From Topomyia yanbarensis (taxonomy: Eukaryota; Arthropoda; Insecta; Diptera; Culicidae), in the NCBI RefSeq assembly GCF_030247195.1, contig NC_080672.1:392415037-392479036 (forward strand): a stretch of DNA of 64,000 bases. Reading direction: 5' to 3'. The translations under genes were made by a program, and so were the position numbers. Below are positions 12,201 to 21,200 of the stretch, piece by piece. The stretch's first letter is position 1, and every line of letters starts with the position of its first letter. The notes under the pieces were generated by a model. It was given only the letters and a program-made list of their open reading frames with translations. It made no database searches and was not told where the DNA came from.

Positions 12201-15200
12201 AGAGTTGTGCTGATAAGCTTGCAGATTGTTCAGGATTTTTGGCACGAATCATATGATTCTTGTCGCTATCTTTTATTCATTGCACAAGTCTTCTTATCTT
12301 CGCAGACGTTTTGTTTTTGTTTGAAATGGTGTGACTGGAACACGAGGCAATCCCACCACTAGTGCTGATAGGGAACGGATCTGCCAACCTTTATCTTGGT
12401 AGGTTTCCTCGTCAGCGATAACTTGCTTATCATCAGGTTTCCACTAAGTAACAGGTGTTATGAAGGAGCTTAATATTTATATTATTATAAACAATTCTAC
12501 AATGTTAGTTAATTTGCTTTATTCAGCTTATAGTTGTCAATAACATTCAAAACAAATTCTGCTAGCAGATGCATTCAATTCTAACTTGTTCAAACTGTTG
12601 AATAAAAATACTGAACCTAACTTATTAGCATCGAAAAAAAAGTTTTTGCCCAGTAAAGTTAAAATATGCTCATCACTCTATGACGAAAGCATTATTGTCA
12701 AACATTCTGCTTCCATCACATTAGCACGTCGTTATGTAAGGCGCACGAATAAAACCGGTTATACAAAAAGTTTGCGTGGTCTCTTGCGTCTATCTTGAGT
12801 TCAAGAACGTAAAATCTACAGCTTTATCTCACGACTACGATGTAATTTCAGTTGTCTGTGTTCCGCGTGTCGAACAGAACGCCGCATTCATTCGCAATAG
12901 CATTTGGGCGAACATGCGATTTTTTTTGGGGGTGATTGCTGTCTGCACGCGCCGATCTTTTGCTTCTATATTTCGAACACCTAGCAGAGTGTATTGCCCT
13001 GCTCTAGCGAACGTCATAGGCAGTATAATGTTTGAGTGACATAATTTAAAATAGAATGATGTTAATTCTATCAATCTTTATCTACTCATTTATGTGATAT
13101 TGTGCGGTAACATTAGTTATTCAACGGATTTATTTTAGACGTGTAAATATCATAGCGTAGACTTATCCAGCTTCGGTGGTATTGAACTGTTTTGCCGTCG
13201 AAACTTGGAGGCAAAACTTTAGGTACAAATCGGCGAATTTAGGTACAAACTGATCGCTTCTGCGGGATTAACGCACGTATATGGCACTTGCTTTTATTGA
13301 AGTGACAGCAGTCAACATCACTGCGGCTAGTTCAGAAATCTATAGCAAACTGCAATATTAATTCTACCAAAAGGCAGTAGACAGTAGACAAAGAGCGGTT
13401 CTCATCTGCACATAGGACCATTTTAATAAGTATGCGAGAAAATTTCAATCAAAACCCAAAAAAAATACTACTAATTTTCCTTGATTTTGATATACAAAAA
13501 TCCAGTTAACAAATTTTCAATTGCGATTAGAGCTATGTTCGCCTGTTAAAACATGTTAAGGTATGTCTAAGGAACTACCATTGATGATTAGCAAAAACAC
13601 GATTTTTGATTGGAGACATCTCTAAATCATGTCCAAATTAAGTCATTTTTGGCTAGTTTCTAAATTCACATCTAGAACAAAAATTTGAGCTGACGCATGT
13701 GGAATACCACGAAGATCCGTCCGAAAATAATTAAAATCCTGATCGACCATCTTGGATTCCTATGCAACTTTACACATTTCATCGGCATGGAAGACTAAAC
13801 ATTTTCCATAATCAGTAAGATTATTTTGACTCAAGAGCAAGTTTTTAAAAGAGCGTAAACATTTCTACGTGCATTAATATCAATTTTTTTGCTCGATTAC
13901 TGTATTTTATACAGCAAAACTTTCTGAGGATGAGTTAGAGAGAATGTGCGAAAAAAATATACACTGAAAAAAATTGTGTGTCATTTTTCACAAAAACAAA
14001 AATTTGTGCTAAAAATTTAAATTTTTAAAAACCCATTTTTTCTAATTTTTTATATTTTGTCAATAAAAACTTAAAAAGAAACGAAATATTTTGAATGTGA
14101 TTGTATGATGGAGAACTTATCGGTAAAAAAGTTTTTCTAACAATAACTTTATACATGTTTTAAATTTCGTGTTACAATGTCAATACATACATAACTGTAA
14201 TTTTATTACAGAATATATAATAAACTCATTTTAAATCAAAATGTATTTAACAAAAATCTTCCAAAATGCGATAGTTTTCGAGATATTTGGAATTTTGTTC
14301 CAACAAAAACAGTTAATTCGAGTGATTATGCTCTTTTTAAAAGTTATTCGCGTTACCCAATTATAAAATGTCAAAAATCTATCGTTTATCGTTTTAAAGA
14401 CGCAAAAGAAACTTTTTCAGTGTATTTGGATCATGGAGAAGCTTTCAATAAAAAAAATTTCTAGCAACTTTTATAATTCTTAATATTTGTAGTCAAAAAT
14501 ACAATTTTCTTTTCGAATATGATTCTAAACGCTATTTTAAATCAAAATGCTTATAACAAAAAAATTGTGAAATGTAATTCTCGAGATATTTCAAATTTTG
14601 TTTTAACAACATAATTATTTTGTTTTATTACGACCTTTTCAGAAGTTATTCGCGTTTCTCCGCCAACAATAATAACTTTTTCAAAAGGCCCATAACATTT
14701 CCTGTAACTTTCTCTTTGACGTCAAGGTGATATTGTAAACCATTTGAAAGCTATTTGGAATTTATCATTTTAACCTAAATTTTTGTCTTTGTGAAAAATG
14801 ACACAACTTTTTTTTCAGTGTATATTTTTTTCGCACATAAATATTCATTACCTGAAACTCGTTCTCAGAAAGTTTTTCTGTATAAAATACAGTAATCGAA
14901 CAAAAGAAAATTTGAAATTAATGCACGTACAAATGTTAACGCCCTTTTGAAAAATTTCTCTTGCATCAAAATATTGCAATTGTCAGAGAAAATATTGGAG
15001 ATTCATAAACCGAACACAACTTCAAAGTTTCGTTCGAATCGACGATGATCATATTTTGTGGTCGACCGGTTTCTCATGGAATCCCTCATGTATATTTCAA
15101 AACTTTTTCAAAATGTGGAGAGGTCTAGTATGTATGTATACATATTTTTTAGAGAGCAGAAAAAATGTTCAAAAACAACCTGAGCAGGAAAAAAATGCAC

Positions 15201-18200
15201 AAAAACCAAAAACTCAGGGAACGGGTTTTGGTAGTCACCTGACCCGCTAATTCAACTACCCTTGTACGGAACCTGATTCCTCCCCGGAATTACCTTACGG
15301 CATTACTTCGGGAAGAGGTTTTTTTTATGTGCACAGCACACACTCCTATCCAGCTACTTAGTAGTTAATTCTTGCAGTAGGCTTAGGTAGCACCCATCCT
15401 TGACACACTAGCACTTTTCATCCATCCATACAACGTAGCAATTTTTGTCTGGTTGTGGTAAAGCTAGCTATGGGTTTAGAATAAGTGCACTTCCCCTACG
15501 AGGACAATCTGAGCGTTCAACTTCAAAATGTCTAGTTTACCAGGCATTTTGGTTCCCTTGTGCCACTTCCTCGTTGAGCTCCCGACTTGTTCGTGAACTA
15601 CTCGATCTAGTACCCGACAATGGATCTAGCCTGCTTCGACGAAGAGTTACCCGGCGAGGGATGTTCGAAAGCGAGCCAACCAGCCAGGTGCCGAGGTTAG
15701 TTCGGCGATTCCGGTGCAAAAGGGTTTCCGGTTTGCTGGAGCCCCGGCGCGACTGGTGGTGTCTCGTCGCGGTCTACTCAGTTTAGTCCCCGGCGGTGAG
15801 TCTAGCTTACGCCGACGGAGGAGTTCTTTCAATACCGATTCTTCTTTGGTTTTCGCTATATGTCTATCGGAATAACCGGTGGGGTGCGCTGGCGTTTCGA
15901 CGACCCATACTCGGTGCTCTGTTGCAGTCAACTCGACTAGTCCTCGGCGGTGGATCTAGCTTATTCCAGCGGAGAGTTCCCTGGCGGTGATTGCTCTTCC
16001 GAAACCGTTGCTCGATGTTCATCACGCCGTTTCCGCTGTTGGACGATCATGATCTACATCATAACTCTGTTGACTGCGTTCCACGTCTTCACGTATCTTG
16101 TCATTCTGTAAGCTACATTATCCGGGTTGATGACAGGTCTTCCCGTTTTAAGTAGCTCCATAAACGTCGCTTCAAACCTCGGACATTCGAAGACCACATG
16201 CTTCGGTGTCTCCTCGACGTTCTCACACTCCGGGCACAATGGTGACGTTGCGTATCTGCATGAAGATACTTCCTGAAGCAGCCGTACACAGAAAAAAATA
16301 TTTTGTAATTTTAAGTTTATTTTCATGCACATATTTGGAGCATCAATATAAATGTAAAATTAAGTTCCACCACAAATACACACGACTTTTCGTGCTTTCT
16401 TCAACGAATTTTATTATAATTTTACACGTGGATTCAAAATTACAGTTTATTTAAACGGAGAACCAATGCACTTCAATGTATTTTTACTCGAATGTTGCTG
16501 TAAAATGAATGACATGTAAAATTACACGAATGAAAGTGTAAAATTGTATGCTTTTCGATGCTCCAATTGAGTGCATTGATTTTAACGTAATGTTCAATCA
16601 AATTTTTGATTCAATCTTTGTATGTTTACGTTCGTATTGATTTACATGTCGTTTAAATTTCATTATTTTTTGGTGTGTAGCCCGATATGAGCTGTTTCTG
16701 GTGGAAGGTCATCTCTCCGTGCTATCTTTTGACCCACGTCGACAGGTTTGGGATGAGCCAGTAGGTCCTTTTTCCTTTCTCCGTATTGTCCCATTTCTGT
16801 TGCCACGTAACCATCGAATCGATTCTGATCATCTTCCTCACGTTTCTGGCATTTCATTGATAGTAGCACTTGATATCCTCCGCCAGGGTTATGCAGATGG
16901 AGATCATTTCGGCGATAACGCATACTGCCTCCGAAAATATTATTCTGTACACAATCGCAGCTCATACGACGACCAGCCGGAGCGTCCTTGTTAAGCGGTT
17001 CCGCTTGATTTTCAGCGCCGCACCCCAGGCAGGTACCCCATATCGCTGTATCGATGACGAAGCACTAGATAACAGACCGACGTTTCGCAGGTGTACTCAA
17101 CGTGGTTGTTAAAGGTCAACCGGTCGTCGATTATCACTCGTCGTCTCTGTTGTCTCTGTTACCGATACCTCCACTTCTCCAAGTGTCTTACTCATTACCG
17201 TTAGTGACACGTCGTCCGTAAACGCACAATTTTCCCGGGCAGCCGCAGTGTTAAGACCCCGTCGTACTTCCCGTTCCAAGGAGTTGGACCGAGAATGGAG
17301 CCCTGAGGAACGCCCGCTGCGATTCGCATTGACTTCTGCCCTTCGTTCGTCTTGTACATTAGTACTCTACTCTGGAAGTAGCTCTTCAGGATCTGGCTCA
17401 ATCTTCTGTGCAGCGCTGCGGCAATGATCTATACGAGGCTGGATGGCCCGGTGATTGCCCTGACTTTAACAGCAACACCAGCTTCTGTACCTTCCACATT
17501 TCCGGGCAATTGCCATCATCTAAACACTTCTGCAGTAACATCCTGAACAAGTCTGGATACGCCAGGATCGCTTTCAGCGCCACCTTTGGTATTCCATCCG
17601 GACCGGGGGCTTTCTTTGATTTTAGTCGCATCGCCGCTTCTTTGAGCTCGTCGTTGTTCCCTTGACATTCGGCTATGATTGCTCCTTCTTCTTCGCCGTA
17701 CATTGTCGGTGACCAAGTAGCTGGATCGTGCTTCGGGAAGAGACCCTCAACGATTATTTTTAGCTTACCCGGGCATAATTCAGCTGGTGTCGACGGGTCC
17801 TCATCTTCGCCATGACGACTCAGTACGCGTCCCCCAGGGATTTGCGTCTGCTTCACAGCACAGCTACCTATGGCAAACTAGCTTGCTAAGCTTGATCTCT
17901 CATTTTAAAGCGTCCCTACTTTCTCGAAACGTCACTTGCGCTCCTCTCTCGCTCTCCGATCTTGCTCTCTGAGCCCGCGTTCTAGCTCTAAGACACGCAG
18001 CGTGTACCGAAAAAAGGCTAATCCGATTGAAATAATAGCACATTTTGATCCCCAAAACGCTCCTACATAGTGTTTTTGCATCTCTGACGAATAATGTTAA
18101 AATTGCGCAAGATCTATGTCGAAAGTTAACCAGGTTTTCTATAATGCAAATACATTGTGTAAAGCTTAGGACAATAATAGGAGTGATGCATTTACTTCGA

Positions 18201-21200
18201 TTTTGTAGGCACACCATTAAATATCTGTCCTCTGGGAAGATTCACGATTACAGAGCAGCAGGTTGTATCAGCAGTCAGCCAATTAAAATATTCCGTCACT
18301 CCTGGTCATGACGGCATACCTTCATGTATTCTCAAGAAATGCGCTAACGTATTATTTTCCCCGTTGACAATTCTTTTCAACAGTGTTGTTATCCCGCCAG
18401 TTGGAAAAAGTCAGTTATGTTTCCTGTTTTTTTAAAAGGAGATCGGCGAAATGTTGAAAATTATCGAGGAATTACATCGTCGTGCGCTTGTTCCAAAGTA
18501 TTTGAGATCGTGGTGAACGATGCACTCTGCATCCAGTCAAAGTTACATTTCCCCTGACCAACATGGATTCATCCCAAAAAGACCAACTTCTACGAATCTC
18601 GTTCAATTCGTCTCACTCTGCTTACGAAATATGGATGCTAGTGCTCTGATCGACACGGTGTATACTGACTTGAAATCAGCGTTTGACGGAGTTGACCACG
18701 GAATACTTTTAGAAAGATTGAAGTTAACAGGAGCTTCTATTGATCTGATTCGTTGGCTCGAATCGTATCTGAGTGATCGTAAACTTATAGTGAAAATTGG
18801 ATGCGCATCCTCCGCCCCGTTTTCAAACAAATCGGGCGTTCCTCAGGGAAGTAATTTGGGCCCACTCCTGTTTACAATATTACCACTTGGGTGTCGCATA
18901 TTTTATGCTGATGACGTCAAATTATACATGGTGGTCAAGTGCATCCGGGATTGCTTAGTTTTGCAATAGCTCTTGGACAGATTCGATGACTGGTGTTCAA
19001 TAAACTAACAATCAGTATTTACAAATGCACTGTAATATCGTATCACTGTAAGCATAAGCCAATTTCGTATGACTACTGTATTGGAGATCTTAACCTTGAG
19101 CGTGTTCTACAAGTGCACGACCTTGAAGTCACTTTGGACTCGGCACTCACGTTCCGACCTCATTACGACCATATCATTAACAAAGCAAATCACCATATGG
19201 GATTCATGTCTCTGTCTCCGTTCACTATGCTGTGCCTTGATATGGTCGATCCTAGAATCTAACTCCATGGTATGGTGTCCGTACAATCAACATGGGTAGC
19301 CAGGATTGAAGCATTACAAAGGAAATTCGTTCGTTATGCATTGAGACGCCTTCCGTGGCAAGACGTTATCAATCTTCCGCCATACGAAGATCGCTGCAGA
19401 TTGTTAAGTCTACACTCGCTGGAAAAAAGAAGAAGAGTAACCCAGGCTGTTTTCGTCGCTAAAATACTTCTTGGTGAGGCAGATTCTCCGGAGCTATTGA
19501 GCCAACTACACATATATGCACCCGAACGTATGCTTCGTCAACGAAACTTTTTGCTTTTGGAACATAGGAACTCTTTGTATGGTTGTCATGACCCTATTCG
19601 CTTCGTTTCTGCCACATTCAACGAAGTGTTTGCGGATTTCGACTTCAACGTGTCATCTACTACTTTCAAGAACCGGCTCTTAAAGAGCTCTTGATTTGTC
19701 TGAAATTTAGATGGAGTCTCTCCAGAAAACTTTTTACGATTCTCTCCGCATTTACCGCTTCGTGCCTTGTTTCTACAATTCGTAACTATATAACCCTATT
19801 GTTTGCACAAAAAGGCGAACAGCTAGACGAACCCCGTTCAAAAGAACAAAGTTTGGAAGAACAGATCCGGCGAAAGGCTCGAAATGAGGCCAATGGAAAA
19901 AATTGTTTTCTTATACTCCTCGATTGTTGCTTAACCCTCCGGAAGTCGCGTTTGTGGCCCACTGAACGAGCAGCCGCTAGTGCCCTAAGACGATTTCGTT
20001 TGATTTTCAGAGCAGCGTGCACTCAGTGCACTAGCGCGACTGTCGAAAGGTTAACGCAATTGCTTGCATACCAGAATTTTCATTGACTGAAGCGAAGGTT
20101 TTTGGAGCCAATCCCATATTTTCCCTCCCGCAGACTACACCATCGATCTGTACTTCCCCGGCGGGTACGTATACAAATACTTATTCGTACACGCCCAAGT
20201 GTTGTTTAGTTAGATCACGCGATATATGGATGATGTTAAATGGCTTATCTTTGGTCCGGAAGTAGACCGTCCAGGGGCCGGTTGTATTAGATGGATATGG
20301 TTTGTATTGAAAATTATCCCCATTAGTCAATATTATCATGCGGGCTTCAATATCGCGAAAAAGGTTCTATCGCAGGGAATGCAACGAAATTGAAAAAGAA
20401 TGGAGGGATTGGTACTTAGCTGTACGAAGGTTCAATGTAGTATCAGTAATCAATAAAAACATGTTCGCTAAGCCATCGGTCATACAGCCCGTCAATACAG
20501 GGTGTTTCCAAATGAATACAAGCTATTATCAGGGAGTTTTCATTGTCACTTACACACGCCATGTCTAAACTTTCATCAATACGAGTAGAAATTACTCCGA
20601 ATCTTACTACCCACTCGGGAAAAAAGTATTCCGCCGGCCCTGCTCTCTTGCAGCGCACGCTAATCTCTTTTTGCCTTCATGAACATTTAAATTACACAAT
20701 TATATTTTACTGTAACACATTCTATTCCAATTGGCGATTTGCGGCAAAGCCAAAATTAGTCATGTGACACCTATGATTCAGCTCATGAACTGGCAAAGTG
20801 ATACAATTTGCTTTTTTTCACCCGTAAGTGAGTCGTAGCTTACAACAAAATCTTCATTATCTTCTCGGAAAAAGCTTACCACTGCCAAAATATGAATGAA
20901 ACGAGTAAGAAATTTAGTTTTATTTGCAATTATTCTGAAATTACAGCCATTTGCAACTATTTCACTCATACATTTCTTCGAAATGTAATCGGGGTATTGT
21001 GGTTATAAAAAATCGTTCCATAAATAAAGTTCCAACTCGAAACCGAGACCCAATCAGTACTAATGTCAAACTCCTTCATATTTTGAACTACGTAGGAGAT
21101 TCAGTGAAGACTATCGGAGAGAAGGATCGGCTGTGCATGATACAAAGCTGACACTTTCCTATTAGCCGGATATATTCTTTCCTTGCCTGATCTGGAGAGT

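Noticed and set aside
15445..15990. Overlapping GC-rich frames of 94-113 codons on both strands
   Set aside because: They lie in the tail of the R1-like LINE and resemble 41.56-41.93 kb at the DNA level, as a 3' UTR would; no peptide motif is shared.
18520..19700. Possible domesticated reverse transcriptase in the SCOT intron
   Set aside because: Frameshifts and stops between the RT pieces, and a lost endonuclease, mark it as a dead LINE copy.
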